Shown: positions 24,580 to 32,900, numbered from the stretch's first letter. The stretch: DNA of 64,000 nt from Cryptosporangium sp044454545 (GCF_044454545.1 NZ_JBITDV010000009.1:372001-436000); one strand, 5' to 3'. A program made the numbers and translations. The notes: generated by a model not told the origin, from the sequence alone.

Positions 24580-25490
24580 ACCGGTTCTCCCAGGAGCACG
24601 CGAGGGTTGGTGGCGACCATCGTGCGGAGCTGCTCCGCCGTCCAGCCGAGATAGGCGAGTTGTTCGGTGAACATGCGCAGGCACTCGGGCTCGGGCGGCA
24701 CCCAGCGCGAGAACACGTCGGTGGTGAGCACGGCCCGGTCCGGGCCGACGGTGCCGAGTGCCTCGTGGACGTCACGCACGGTGAGGTGTGCGTCCGGGTG
24801 CACCAGCGGCGCGTTGCTGAACTCCAGGTACGCGCCCCGGTCGACGAACTCGCGCAGCTCGGCCGGGTCGGTCGTGTAGTGCAGGGGATGGGTGATCAGC
24901 ACGCGCTGCCCGACGTCGGCGCAGTACGCGGCGACCGCCCGGCTCTCCGCCGGCGACGCGTGCCCGGTGGCCAGAGCCAGGCCGAGGGCGCGGCAGGCGT
25001 CGATCACGGCCTCGGCCCGGCCGGAGAGCGTTCCGTCGGCGTCGCAGAGCGTCACCGCGTTCCGGGACGCGTACTCGTCGAACGACGGGGCGATCCGGCG
25101 CAGCAGCGCGGAGACGTAGCCGCCACGTTCGACGTCGGCCGCCGCGCCCCAGGTCGGCAGGAACACCATCCGGGCACCGTGCGCGGCCGCGAGTTCGACG
25201 ACGCCGGGCTCCAGGCCGCCGACCACCGGATTGAGCGTGATGCTGCCGTGGACCCGGAAACCGGTGTCGGCCAGCGACGCGCTCACCGACCGCGCACGGT
25301 CCGTCGTCGCCCACAGGTGTGACTTGAGGACCCACCCGGACATGCCGTAGGCGTGGGCGAGCCGGGCGACCGCGAGGTCGTCGCCGCGGTTCGGCAGGGC
25401 GGCCGAGAGGTCGGGCCGGCCGTGCACGTGGAGGTCGATCGCGCCGGCGATCAGGTGGCCGAAATCGTCCGGTTGAGCCGCCTCCAACAT
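24576..25490 (-). CDS. Metal-dependent hydrolase, DUF6282-like (copy B)
   Basis: A 304-residue relative of the protein at 10543-11484: IDLHVHGRPDLSAALP (His-x-His) near residue 19, VLKSHLWAT, ITLNPVVGGLEPGVVELAAAHGARMVFLPTWGA, LATGHASPAES, VLITHPLHY and a terminal TTDVFS. Shared order with copy A: D-L-H-x-H, K-S-H, G-G-L-x-P, F-P/L-P-T, G-H, H-P and late Asp. It starts at the ATG inside operator site 5, so transcription must begin very close to the start codon, or an internal start is used. It heads the coupled operon with CMD copy 2 and the MBL hydrolase. Confidence 0.72.
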   Translation of the reverse strand: MLEAAQPDDFGHLIAGAIDLHVHGRPDLSAALPNRGDDLAVARLAHAYGMSGWVLKSHLWATTDRARSVSASLADTGFRVHGSITLNPVVGGLEPGVVELAAAHGARMVFLPTWGAAADVERGGYVSALLRRIAPSFDEYASRNAVTLCDADGTLSGRAEAVIDACRALGLALATGHASPAESRAVAAYCADVGQRVLITHPLHYTTDPAELREFVDRGAYLEFSNAPLVHPDAHLTVRDVHEALGTVGPDRAVLTTDVFSRWVPPEPECLRMFTEQLAYLGWTAEQLRTMVATNPRVLLGEPV

Positions 25491-25510
25491 TGTATGACGG
25501 TATCACGATC
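25490..25510 (+). promoter_or_regulatory. Candidate GntR operator, site 5 (hydrolase B operon promoter)
   Basis: Contains GTATGAC-G-GTATCAC. The site touches the minus-strand start codon at 25490, so a bound protein would cover the translation start or the transcription start. The left half matches the other sites exactly; the right half is imperfect. Confidence 0.65.
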
Positions 25511-25545
25511 TCTGCGCGATGCTGGTCGTCGCGGTGCGCCGTCGC

Positions 25546-26481
25546 TCACGGGGTCTGCGGCGCCCGGCCGGCTTGGCGTCGGTACTCGCTGGGCGTCAGG
25601 CCGGTCTCGGTGCGGAACTGGCGGTTGAAGTTCGACAGGTTGTTGTAGCCACTACTGCGGGCGACCTCGGTGACCGGGTGGTCGGTGACTTCGAGTAATT
25701 GCCGCGCCTTCGTCAACCGCAGGCTGCGCAGCGTGTCGCTGAACGACTGGCCGGTCGCGCGGGCGAAGTAGCGGGACAGTCCGGACTGCGACATACCGAC
25801 CTGAGCAGCGATTTTGGTGAGGTTCACCGTGCCGTTCAGGTTGGCGAACAGTTCTCGCATCGCCAGGTCGACGATTCCGGTGGCCTTGCTGTCGCTCGGC
25901 ACCGCCACGCCCGGGCTGGCCAACAAGTTGTACTCGTGAGCCGGGGCCTCGGCGAGGATCTGGAGCATCGTGGTGACGCACCGCAACCGGCCCAGCCCGG
26001 TGCTGGACCCGATCTCGATCAGTTGGGCGGCGCCCCGGACGGCGGAATCGCCGGTGAACTCGATGCCCCGCGCCGCCGCGTTCAGCATGGGTTCCAGCTC
26101 GTTCAACTCCGGCACGATGACCTGGGCCTCGCGGAGCCACTGGCGGTGGAACTGGAACACCACGTCCCGGTCGGGGATATGCTCGCCCGGATCGATGTCG
26201 CTGATCCAGTTGTGCGGCAGATGCGATCCGATCAGCACCAGCTGGCCCGCGCTGTAACGACCGATGCGATCGCCCACGATGTACCAGCCCGAGCCCCGCT
26301 GCAGCAGGTGCACCTCGATCTCCGGATGATGGTTCCAGCGTGCGATCGGATCCGGGTAGCCGTGCATGAGCCAGCGCCCGGTCTGATGTGGAATGGTCGG
26401 AATGATCTCGCGCGTCGCATTCTGGCCGACCAGGCGGAGTGCGCGCTGGGCGTGTGCACGGGCAGTGTGCAGTGAGGACAT
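25546..26481 (-). CDS. AraC-family transcriptional regulator
   Basis: A 311-residue AraC/XylS regulator. ATG 26481 is chosen because GGAGGGAGA lies just upstream; the long frame to 27318 is shadow of the binding-protein gene. Residues 45-150 form a cupin-like sensor (HHPEIEVHLLQRGSGWYIVGDR, then SAGQLVLIGSHLPHNW). The C-terminal double helix-turn-helix covers about 205-305: TKIAAQVGMSQSGLSRYFARATGQSF, then VARSSGYNNLSNFNRQFRTETGLTPSEYRR. It is divergent from the sugar transporter operon and probably activates or represses it in response to the sugar or polyol. Confidence 0.9.
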   Translation of the reverse strand: MSSLHTARAHAQRALRLVGQNATREIIPTIPHQTGRWLMHGYPDPIARWNHHPEIEVHLLQRGSGWYIVGDRIGRYSAGQLVLIGSHLPHNWISDIDPGEHIPDRDVVFQFHRQWLREAQVIVPELNELEPMLNAAARGIEFTGDSAVRGAAQLIEIGSSTGLGRLRCVTTMLQILAEAPAHEYNLLASPGVAVPSDSKATGIVDLAMRELFANLNGTVNLTKIAAQVGMSQSGLSRYFARATGQSFSDTLRSLRLTKARQLLEVTDHPVTEVARSSGYNNLSNFNRQFRTETGLTPSEYRRQAGRAPQTP

Positions 26482-26610
26482 GGCGTCTCCCTCCGGCTCG
26501 CCGTCAGCAGGCATGAAAGTACCGGAAGGTGTGATCTGAGGCACTAGTTTGACCCTGTAACGATGCCTTAACTTCCCTGTCACCCCCACCTCTAGCTGGT
26601 AGGTGACCAA
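26482..26610. promoter_or_regulatory. Divergent promoter region between AraC and the sugar ABC operon
   Basis: A 129-base gap between two divergent starts. It is less GC-rich than its surroundings in the middle (TTTGACC near 26549). An imperfect dyad CACCT...AGGTG lies at about 26587-26605, just before the binding-protein start. I cannot assign boundaries of promoters or operators more exactly. Confidence 0.45.
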
Positions 26611-28059
26611 GTGATGGCGCTCCCCACCGATGGTTTTAGTCGTAGATCGTTTCTGCTCGGCGCCGCGTCGCTCGCGGCCGTGTCGGCGTTGCCGGCCTGT
26701 TCGTCCGAATCGAGTGACACGCCCAAGGGCGCGTCCGGCGGCGACAAGTGGAAGCAGTTCAGCGGCACCACGATCAACTTCATCTCCGAGAACACCTCGC
26801 CTTCGGCGGCGATAGCGGCGAACCTCGCACCGTTCGAAAAGCTCACCGGTATCAAGGTCAACGTCCAGCAGATGGAACTCGACAAAGTGGTGGAGAAGGT
26901 CAAGCTCGACTTCTCCTCCGGCACGGCACAGAACCATGTGATCTACGCCGACCCGTACCAGATCCTGGCGCCGATGGCGGACGGCCTCGCCGACCTGAAG
27001 CCGTTCCTCGACAGCGGCAACTACCCGCCGATGGACGGCGGTCTGGACGACTTCATCAGCACCCAATTGTCGGCCGACGGGAAATTCCTGGACGACAAGA
27101 AGATCTATGCGCTGCCGTACGACGCGCCGACGATGATCCTGCACTACCGCAAGGACCTCTTCGAGAAGTACGGTCCGCGCGCCAAGGCCGACCTCGGGTT
27201 CGACCCGACCCCGTCGGAGAGCATGACCTGGGATCAGTACTACGCGGTCGCGCAATGGTTCAACGTCAACGCCAAGAAAGACGTCAAGTACGGCATCGGC
27301 GCCCAGGCGAAGCAGCACGATTCGCTGCAGTGCGACTTCTCCAACGTGCTCTGGTCCTACGGTGGCGACTACTTCAGCAAGGGGCAGGACCTGGGCCTGG
27401 TCGGCTCGACCGACCCGGGCCAGGTGACGGTCGGCTCACCGGCCGGGGTGGCCGCCGCGACGTTCTACCAGAAGCTGATCAAGGCGGCCCACCCGTCGTC
27501 GACGACCTGGGACTGGACCGGCTTGTCGGACGCGTTCACCGCCGGTGAGATCGCGATGTGCCCCAACTGGCACGAGTTCGCCGCCGGCGAGGAGAAGGCG
27601 TTCCCCGGCAAGATGGGCTACGCGTTGCTTCCCAAGGGCCCGTCCCGGCGGGCGCACATCTTCGGCGGCACGGGCATCGGGATCAACGCCAACGCGAAGG
27701 GCAACGAACGCGGCGCGGCCTGGTTGTTCGTCAGCTGGGCCACCTCGCCCCAGACGCAGCTGATGAGCCTGGGGTCCTCCGTCGGCGGGGGCACGCCCAC
27801 TCGGACGTCGGTCTACAACCTGCCCGACGTGAAGGCGGAGGAGACCAAGAGCCCCTCCAAGTACCCGAACATCCGCACTGCCGAGACCGTGCTCGAGGCG
27901 TGGAAGGCGGAGAACATCGGGTTGCGCCCGAAAGTCGCCCAATGGGTCGAGCTCGACACGATCATCTACACCGAGCTGTCGAAGATGCTCACCGCCGGTA
28001 CCGCTCCCGCTGCCGCCATGGCCTCGATGCAGCAACAGATGCAGAAGGCCATGCAGTGA
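26611..28059 (+). CDS. Sugar/polyol ABC transporter substrate-binding lipoprotein (Tat-type signal)
   Basis: A 482-residue binding protein of the MalE-like type I sugar group. The start is GTG 26611 or ATG 26614, after AGGTGA. The signal has a twin-arginine motif (SRRSFLL), a hydrophobic stretch and a lipobox (LPAC, Cys near 30), so it is likely exported folded by Tat and lipidated. Mature motifs include the YALPYDAP segment and an ALLPKGPS stretch after the hinge. The next permease start overlaps its stop. Together with the downstream polyol dehydrogenase it suggests uptake of a sugar alcohol. Confidence 0.88.
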   Translation: MMALPTDGFSRRSFLLGAASLAAVSALPACSSESSDTPKGASGGDKWKQFSGTTINFISENTSPSAAIAANLAPFEKLTGIKVNVQQMELDKVVEKVKLDFSSGTAQNHVIYADPYQILAPMADGLADLKPFLDSGNYPPMDGGLDDFISTQLSADGKFLDDKKIYALPYDAPTMILHYRKDLFEKYGPRAKADLGFDPTPSESMTWDQYYAVAQWFNVNAKKDVKYGIGAQAKQHDSLQCDFSNVLWSYGGDYFSKGQDLGLVGSTDPGQVTVGSPAGVAAATFYQKLIKAAHPSSTTWDWTGLSDAFTAGEIAMCPNWHEFAAGEEKAFPGKMGYALLPKGPSRRAHIFGGTGIGINANAKGNERGAAWLFVSWATSPQTQLMSLGSSVGGGTPTRTSVYNLPDVKAEETKSPSKYPNIRTAETVLEAWKAENIGLRPKVAQWVELDTIIYTELSKMLTAGTAPAAAMASMQQQMQKAMQ

Positions 28060-29081
28060 GCAGCCGGACGATGACCGCCGGGACCCAGGGCGTCGGGGGC
28101 GCAGGCACCGGCCCGGAGACCGTCCCGGCGGCCGGCGTCCGCGGAAAGCAGCCGGCGGAACGTCCCCGCCGCCGGCGCCGCAAGCCGCCGCACGCGCTGG
28201 CCACGTTCGAGTTCGCCATGCTCAGTCCGGCGCTGGGCATCCTGCTCCTGCTGTCGGTGGTCCCGTTCGTCGTCCTGGTCGCGATGAGCTTCAGCGACGT
28301 GCGCACGCTGGGTGGGGTCTCGCTGACCTTCACCGGTCTCGACAACTGGTCCGCCGTGCTCAGCGACTCGTCGATCTGGGCCTCGTGGATGCGGTCGCTG
28401 GTCTACTTCGTGGCGACCGTCGGGCTGGAGATGCTGCTCGGGCTGGCCGTGGCGCTGATCCTGCACCAACTGGTGCGGGGACGATCGGTGGTGCTGTCGA
28501 TCGCGCTGCTGCCGATGTTCCTCGCCCCGGTGATCGTCGGGCTGCTCGGCCGCTTCATGCTCGACTCCACGATCGGGTTGTACGCGAAGATCCTGCAGGG
28601 CCTGGGCGTGGACCACGACGTGTTCGCCCACCCGTCGACGGCCCTGCCGGCCGTGGTGTTCATCGACGTGTGGGAGTGGACGCCGCTGGTGGCCCTGATC
28701 ATGCTGGCCGGCCTCACCGCGGTGCCCACGTCCACGCTCGAGGCGGCCACGATCGACGGGGCCGGATACCTGCGCATCCTGACCCGGATCGTGCTGCCGC
28801 AGATCCGTCCGATCCTCCTGGTGGCGTTGCTGGTGCGGTCGATGGACGCGATCCGGTTCTTCGACATCATCACGGTGACGACGAACGGCGGGCCGGCCGA
28901 CGCCACCAAGATCATCCCGATCAAGCTGTACGAGTTCGCGTTCCGGTTCAACAACCAGCTCGGTAAGGCCGCCGCACTGGGGCTGACCATGCTCGTGTTC
29001 TCGATCCTGCTGGCCAACCTGTTCGTCCGCTTCATCGGCGAACGCCGCTCGGCCGACGCGACCGCCGGAGGTGAGCGCTGA
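28056..29081 (+). CDS. Sugar ABC transporter permease 1 (MalF/LacF-like)
   Basis: Start is GTG 28056 overlapping the binding-protein stop (an ATG at 28071 is also possible); 341 residues. A 45-residue basic, Pro/Arg-rich cytoplasmic leader precedes six predicted membrane helices (first: MLSPALGILLLLSVVPFVVLV). The EAA loop is in LEAATIDGAGYLRILTRIVLPQIRP. It pairs with the next gene to form the channel. Confidence 0.88.
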   Translation: MSSRTMTAGTQGVGGAGTGPETVPAAGVRGKQPAERPRRRRRKPPHALATFEFAMLSPALGILLLLSVVPFVVLVAMSFSDVRTLGGVSLTFTGLDNWSAVLSDSSIWASWMRSLVYFVATVGLEMLLGLAVALILHQLVRGRSVVLSIALLPMFLAPVIVGLLGRFMLDSTIGLYAKILQGLGVDHDVFAHPSTALPAVVFIDVWEWTPLVALIMLAGLTAVPTSTLEAATIDGAGYLRILTRIVLPQIRPILLVALLVRSMDAIRFFDIITVTTNGGPADATKIIPIKLYEFAFRFNNQLGKAAALGLTMLVFSILLANLFVRFIGERRSADATAGGER

Positions 29082-29929
29082 TGAGCACGGCCTGGCCCCC
29101 GAGCCGGGGGCGCGTGCAGCGGCTGACGGTGGCGGCGCTCGGACTGCTGGTGGCCGCCTGGGCGGCGGTACCGCTGCTGTGGATGGCGCTGACCGCGATC
29201 AAGCCCGACACCGCGATCCGCTCCAAGGACGTCAGCCTGGTCTTCACGCCGACTTTCGACCACTTCCGAGACCTGTTCCTCGGTGGCAACCGGGTGGGTT
29301 CGTTCCTGGTCAACAGCCTCTTCGTCACCGTGGTCTCGACGCTGATCGCCGTGACGCTGGGCTGCATGGCCGGGTTCGGACTGGCGCACTGGAACTCCCG
29401 GCACCGTGACGGTGTCGCGTCCTGGATCCTGTCGACCCGGATGGCGCCGATCGCGGCGGTCATCGTGCCGATCTTCCTGATGTTCCGGGTGGCCGGCCTG
29501 ATCAACACCATCCCGGGTCTGATCATCGCGCACCTCAGCTTCAATCTGCCGTTCGCGATCTGGTTGATGTCCGCGTTCTTCAGCCGGGTCCCGGTGGCGG
29601 TCGAGGAGGCCGCGCTGCTGGACGGGTGCAGCAAATGGCGTCGCTTTCTCGCGGTGTCGCTGCCGATGGTCCGGCCCGGCATCGTCACCACCGCGGTGCT
29701 GTGCGCGGTGTTCAGCTGGAACGACTACGCCTTCTCCGCCGCGCTGGGCGGACCGGACACGGCCACGTTGCCGCAAGCCGCCGGCGCCCTGATCACCCAG
29801 ACCGGCATCGACTGGGGACAGCTGTGCGCGCTCGGCGTCGTCGTGGCCGTCCCGATGCTCGTCGCCGGCCTCGCCGTGCGCCGTCACCTGGTCACCGGCC
29901 TGTCCCTCGGCGCCGTAACCGGAGAGTAG
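29081..29929 (+). CDS. Sugar ABC transporter permease 2 (MalG/LacG-like)
   Basis: A 282-residue permease coupled to permease 1 (the stop and start share base 29081). Six predicted membrane helices; the EAA loop is VEEAALLDGCSKWRRFLAVSLPMVRPG. The end of the operon lacks an ATPase gene, so the pair probably uses a shared multi-sugar ATPase (MsiK type) encoded elsewhere. Confidence 0.88.
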   Translation: MSTAWPPSRGRVQRLTVAALGLLVAAWAAVPLLWMALTAIKPDTAIRSKDVSLVFTPTFDHFRDLFLGGNRVGSFLVNSLFVTVVSTLIAVTLGCMAGFGLAHWNSRHRDGVASWILSTRMAPIAAVIVPIFLMFRVAGLINTIPGLIIAHLSFNLPFAIWLMSAFFSRVPVAVEEAALLDGCSKWRRFLAVSLPMVRPGIVTTAVLCAVFSWNDYAFSAALGGPDTATLPQAAGALITQTGIDWGQLCALGVVVAVPMLVAGLAVRRHLVTGLSLGAVTGE

Positions 29930-29983
29930 CCCCGCTCCGTTCGTCGCTCGTTCGCGTTGCCCGACGCCTTCAAGGAGCCTGAA

Positions 29984-30991
29984 ATGCGAGTTGCCGTATT
30001 GCGCGAGCCCGGTGACCTCGTCGTCGAAGACCGGCCGGTGCCCCGGCCCGGCCCGGATCAAGTCCTGGTTCGCATCGCCGCCGTCGGGGTCTGCGGCTCG
30101 GACACGCACTACTACGACCACGGCCGGATCGGGAACTTCGTCGTCGAAGCTCCGCTCGTCCTGGGCCACGAGTCGGCCGGCGTGATCACCGAAGTCGGTT
30201 CCGGGGTCCGCGGCCGGAGCGTCGGGCAGCGGGTGTCGATAGAACCGGGCGTCCCGGACCTGACCTGCCCCCAATGCCTGGCCGGCCGGTACAACCTCTG
30301 CCCCGCGATGCGATTCTTCGCCACCCCGCCGATCGACGGTGCGTTCGCCGAGTACGTGACCGTGCACGCCGCGTTCGCCCACCCGGTGCCGGACGAGGTC
30401 AGCGACGACGCCGCCGCGATGCTCGAGCCGCTGTCGGTGGCGGTCTGGGCCTGCCGCAAGGCCGGAGTCAGCCCGGGCGATCGGGTGCTGATCACCGGTG
30501 CCGGGCCGATCGGACTGCTCGCACTGCAGACCGCCCGGGCGTTCGGTGCGACCGACGTGACCGTGCAGGACGTCAATCCGGCCCGGCTCGAGGTCGCGCG
30601 GGCGCTGGGCGCCACGCGTGCCATGGACGTACGCGACGCGCCGGAGGCATCCGACGCCGAGCCGCCGACCCTGCTACTGGAGTGCTCCGGCAATACCGCG
30701 GCGACCCTCGCGGGCCTGGACGCACTCGACCGGGCCGGCCGGGCCGTGCTGGTCGGGATGGGCAGCAGCGCACTGCCGCTGCCGGTCTCCGCGATCCAGG
30801 AACGGGAGCTGGTGCTCACCGGCATCTTCCGTTACGCCAACACGTGGCCGACCGCGATCGACCTGGTCACGTCCGGCCGGGTGGACCTGGACGCGCTGGT
30901 CACCGGCCACTACGCCTTGACCGACGCGCGGCTGGCGCTCACCGCCGCCCGGGACGTACCCGGTTCCATCAAGGCGATCGTGCGTCCCTGA
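29984..30991 (+). CDS. Zinc-dependent polyol dehydrogenase (sorbitol/xylitol dehydrogenase-like MDR)
   Basis: Start ATG 29984 follows AAGGAG; 335 residues (the frame extends back to 29957). Medium-chain dehydrogenase motifs: catalytic zinc segment VGVCGSDTHYYDHGRIG near residue 37, GHESAG near 62, a structural-zinc loop CPQCLAGRYNLCP near 92 with three of the usual four Cys, and an NAD(P) fold GAGPIGLLALQ near 168. The Asp after strand 2 (VQDVNP) favours NAD. It would oxidise an imported sugar alcohol to a ketose and closes the transport operon. Confidence 0.85.
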   Translation: MRVAVLREPGDLVVEDRPVPRPGPDQVLVRIAAVGVCGSDTHYYDHGRIGNFVVEAPLVLGHESAGVITEVGSGVRGRSVGQRVSIEPGVPDLTCPQCLAGRYNLCPAMRFFATPPIDGAFAEYVTVHAAFAHPVPDEVSDDAAAMLEPLSVAVWACRKAGVSPGDRVLITGAGPIGLLALQTARAFGATDVTVQDVNPARLEVARALGATRAMDVRDAPEASDAEPPTLLLECSGNTAATLAGLDALDRAGRAVLVGMGSSALPLPVSAIQERELVLTGIFRYANTWPTAIDLVTSGRVDLDALVTGHYALTDARLALTAARDVPGSIKAIVRP

Positions 30992-31066
30992 GCCGGCCGT
31001 ACCCGTCCGAGCGTCAGGGCCCCGGCACGCCGGCGACGATCCGGCGTCCGAACAGTGCGAAGGATT

Positions 31067-31082
31067 CTAAGGAAATCCCCAC
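31067..31082 (+). promoter_or_regulatory. PimM-like operator upstream of the PAS-LuxR gene
   Basis: CTAAGGAAATCCCCAC matches 14 of 16 positions of the PAS-LuxR (PimM) operator as I recall it, CTVGGGAWWTCCCBAG. It lies 23 bases before the start of the PAS-LuxR gene, which suggests autoregulation. The rest of the 30992-31104 gap shows no other element I can support. Confidence 0.6.
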
Positions 31083-31104
31083 GTGACGAAGGGCATGGTG
31101 TCTT

Positions 31105-31785
31105 ATGGCTGCCGGTCCCATAGCACTCGGAAACGACGATGCGACAAATTCTGCGCAGAATCCTCGAACCGAACGCGTCCGACCACCGGCCGGCCGGACG
31201 GGCATGTGTGTAGCGAATCTCGACCGTACGAGCAAAGTCGTCGACGTCAATCTCGAGCTGGTCCGGCAGTTCGGGAGGGCGTCCTGGGAAATCTGCGGAC
31301 AGCAGTTCTGCGATCTGCTGCACCCAAGTTACCGCGACAAGATCTTCGAACAATTCAATCGTCTGGCCACCGGCCAGAGGGTGCGCTTCGACGAGACCAT
31401 GATCGTCCTGCGCCCCGACGACACGACGTTCACCGGAGAATTGACCGGGATCACCGTCACCGGCAGCGCCGGCGTGATCGAGAAAATCGTGGTCCTGCTG
31501 AGTCCCGATCAGAGTATCGGCGGCGAGCAGCAGTTGGCCCGGCGCCAGCAACTGTTCACCCCGATGGAGACCCGCGTGCTGGAAGGCGTCGCGGCGGGAG
31601 TGTCGACCGTTCAACTCGCTTCCACCCTTTTTCTCAGCCGGGGTGGCGTCGAATACCACGTCGCCATGCTGCTGCGGAAGCTGAAGGTCAACAATCGCCC
31701 GGCGCTGGTCTCGAAAGCGTATTCGATGGGGATTTTCCGACTCGGCTCCTGGCCCCCACGGGTGCTGTCCGACTTCTCGGTCTGA
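31105..31785 (+). CDS. PAS-LuxR cluster regulator (PimM/NysRIV/AmphRIV type)
   Basis: A 226-residue regulator with one PAS domain (about residues 35-135: VANLDRTSKVVDVN, FCDLLHPSYRDKI, VLRPDDTTFTGEL) and a C-terminal LuxR helix-turn-helix (about 150-215: TRVLEGVAAGVSTVQLA, LSRGGVEYHVAMLLRKLKV, LVSKAYSMG, then WPPRVL). This two-domain design without a receiver domain is characteristic of the positive regulators of polyene macrolide clusters. A downstream ATG at 31204 would still keep PAS. Nearby PimM-like operators (31067, 35817-35864, 42066) suggest it switches on this cluster. Confidence 0.85.
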   Translation: MAAGPIALGNDDATNSAQNPRTERVRPPAGRTGMCVANLDRTSKVVDVNLELVRQFGRASWEICGQQFCDLLHPSYRDKIFEQFNRLATGQRVRFDETMIVLRPDDTTFTGELTGITVTGSAGVIEKIVVLLSPDQSIGGEQQLARRQQLFTPMETRVLEGVAAGVSTVQLASTLFLSRGGVEYHVAMLLRKLKVNNRPALVSKAYSMGIFRLGSWPPRVLSDFSV

Positions 31786-31810
31786 GCGAGCCGTCACAGG
31801 GGAGTGCAAC

Positions 31811-32020
31811 ATGGACACGACGATCGTTCTGCTCGACGGCGGACCCGGCGACTACTTCGGCACGAGGTACGACCTGGAAGCCGGCGGCCTGGAGACCCGG
31901 ATCAAGATTCCGCACGGCAACGGGTACGAGCACTACGCCCACAATGGAACGTTCCGGGTGCTCGACGGACAAGAGATCCCGGTCTTCCAGTGGTGCGACC
32001 GCACCCGGATGGCTGAATAG
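31811..32020 (+). CDS. Small DUF5988-like protein
   Basis: A 69-residue protein 25 bases downstream of the PAS-LuxR gene, starting at ATG 31811 after AGGGGAGTG. Recognisable features are the VLLDGGPGDYF start, the IKIPHGNGYEHYA centre and a VFQWCDRTRMAE end, which match the small actinobacterial family I know as DUF5988. Its function is unknown. Such genes often sit beside secondary-metabolite regulators; co-transcription with PAS-LuxR is likely. Confidence 0.65.
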   Translation: MDTTIVLLDGGPGDYFGTRYDLEAGGLETRIKIPHGNGYEHYAHNGTFRVLDGQEIPVFQWCDRTRMAE

Positions 32021-32137
32021 CACTCCACCGCACGATCCGGGTCGTTCGCCGCATCACTAGGCGTTGTCCGGGTCCGGACGCGGCAGCATCGAGGCCTGTG
32101 CTGCCACCACCGTCGGGGGCAGCCGAGGGGAGCAACG

Positions 32138-32899
32138 GTGCACCACTCGGAACGACAACGCCGCATCCTGTCCACCGCCCGCGACGCGGGATACACCGAC
32201 GTGACCCAATTGGTCGCCGATCTCGCGGTAGCGCCCGAAACGATTCGTCGTGACCTGCGCGTCCTGGAGCGCCGTGGTCTGCTCAAGAGGATCCACGGCG
32301 GTGCCTATCCGGTCGAGACGGCGTGCTTCGAGACCAATCTGGAGACCCGGACCACTCGCCATCTCGGCGAGAAACGCCGGGTCGCGATGGCCGCGATCGA
32401 ACGTCTCGGCGGCGCCGAGACGATCTTCATCGACGAGGGTTTCACGCCGCAGCTCATCGCCCAGGCCTTACCCCGGGACCAGTCCCTGACCGTGGTCACC
32501 GCGTCGCTGGGCACCGCCGCCGTCCTCACCCGCAATCCCGGCGTCAACGTGATGATGCTGGGAGGGCGGGTGCGGGGGCGCACGCTGGCCACCGTGGACT
32601 TCTGGGGCACGGAGATGCTGTCCGGCCTGAGCATCGATCTGGCCTTCGTCGGCGCGAACGGCATCTCTCTGGAGCACGGCCTCACCACTCCCGACCCCGC
32701 GGTCGCCGAGGTGAAGGCGCAGGTGATCCAGGCTTCGCGGCGGCGGGTCTTCATCGGGGTACACGAGAAGTTCGGCGTCTGCAGCTTCTGCCGCTTCGCC
32801 GACGTGCCCGACCTGGAGGCCATCGTCACCGACTCCGCGCTCTCCGAGGCGGAGGCGCAGCGGTACCGGCGGGTCGGCCCGCAGGTGTATCGCGCCTGA
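32138..32899 (+). CDS. DeoR-family transcriptional regulator (carries a TTA codon)
   Basis: A 253-residue DeoR regulator starting at GTG 32138. The N-terminal helix-turn-helix (TDVTQLVADLAVAPETIRRDLRVLERRGLLKRIHGGAY) is followed by a sugar-isomerase-like sensor domain (IFIDEGFTPQLIA, TVVTASLGTAAVL, VMMLGGRVRGRTLATVD, FVGANGIS, VHEKFG). DeoR proteins sense phosphorylated sugars. Codon 111 is TTA (32468-32470), rare in such DNA and in streptomycetes read only by the developmentally expressed bldA tRNA. It may serve the polyol unit to the left or connect sugar supply to the PKS cluster. Confidence 0.88.
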   Translation: MHHSERQRRILSTARDAGYTDVTQLVADLAVAPETIRRDLRVLERRGLLKRIHGGAYPVETACFETNLETRTTRHLGEKRRVAMAAIERLGGAETIFIDEGFTPQLIAQALPRDQSLTVVTASLGTAAVLTRNPGVNVMMLGGRVRGRTLATVDFWGTEMLSGLSIDLAFVGANGISLEHGLTTPDPAVAEVKAQVIQASRRRVFIGVHEKFGVCSFCRFADVPDLEAIVTDSALSEAEAQRYRRVGPQVYRA

Positions 32900-32900
32900 G

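Noticed and set aside
26482..27318. N-terminal extension of the AraC regulator
   Set aside because: Antisense to the binding-protein gene; a good ribosome site precedes ATG 26481.
31786..32137. A PimM-like site at CTAGGCGTTGTCCGGG near 32059
   Set aside because: Only 11 of 16 matches with mismatches in the core, and no strong reason to expect it there.
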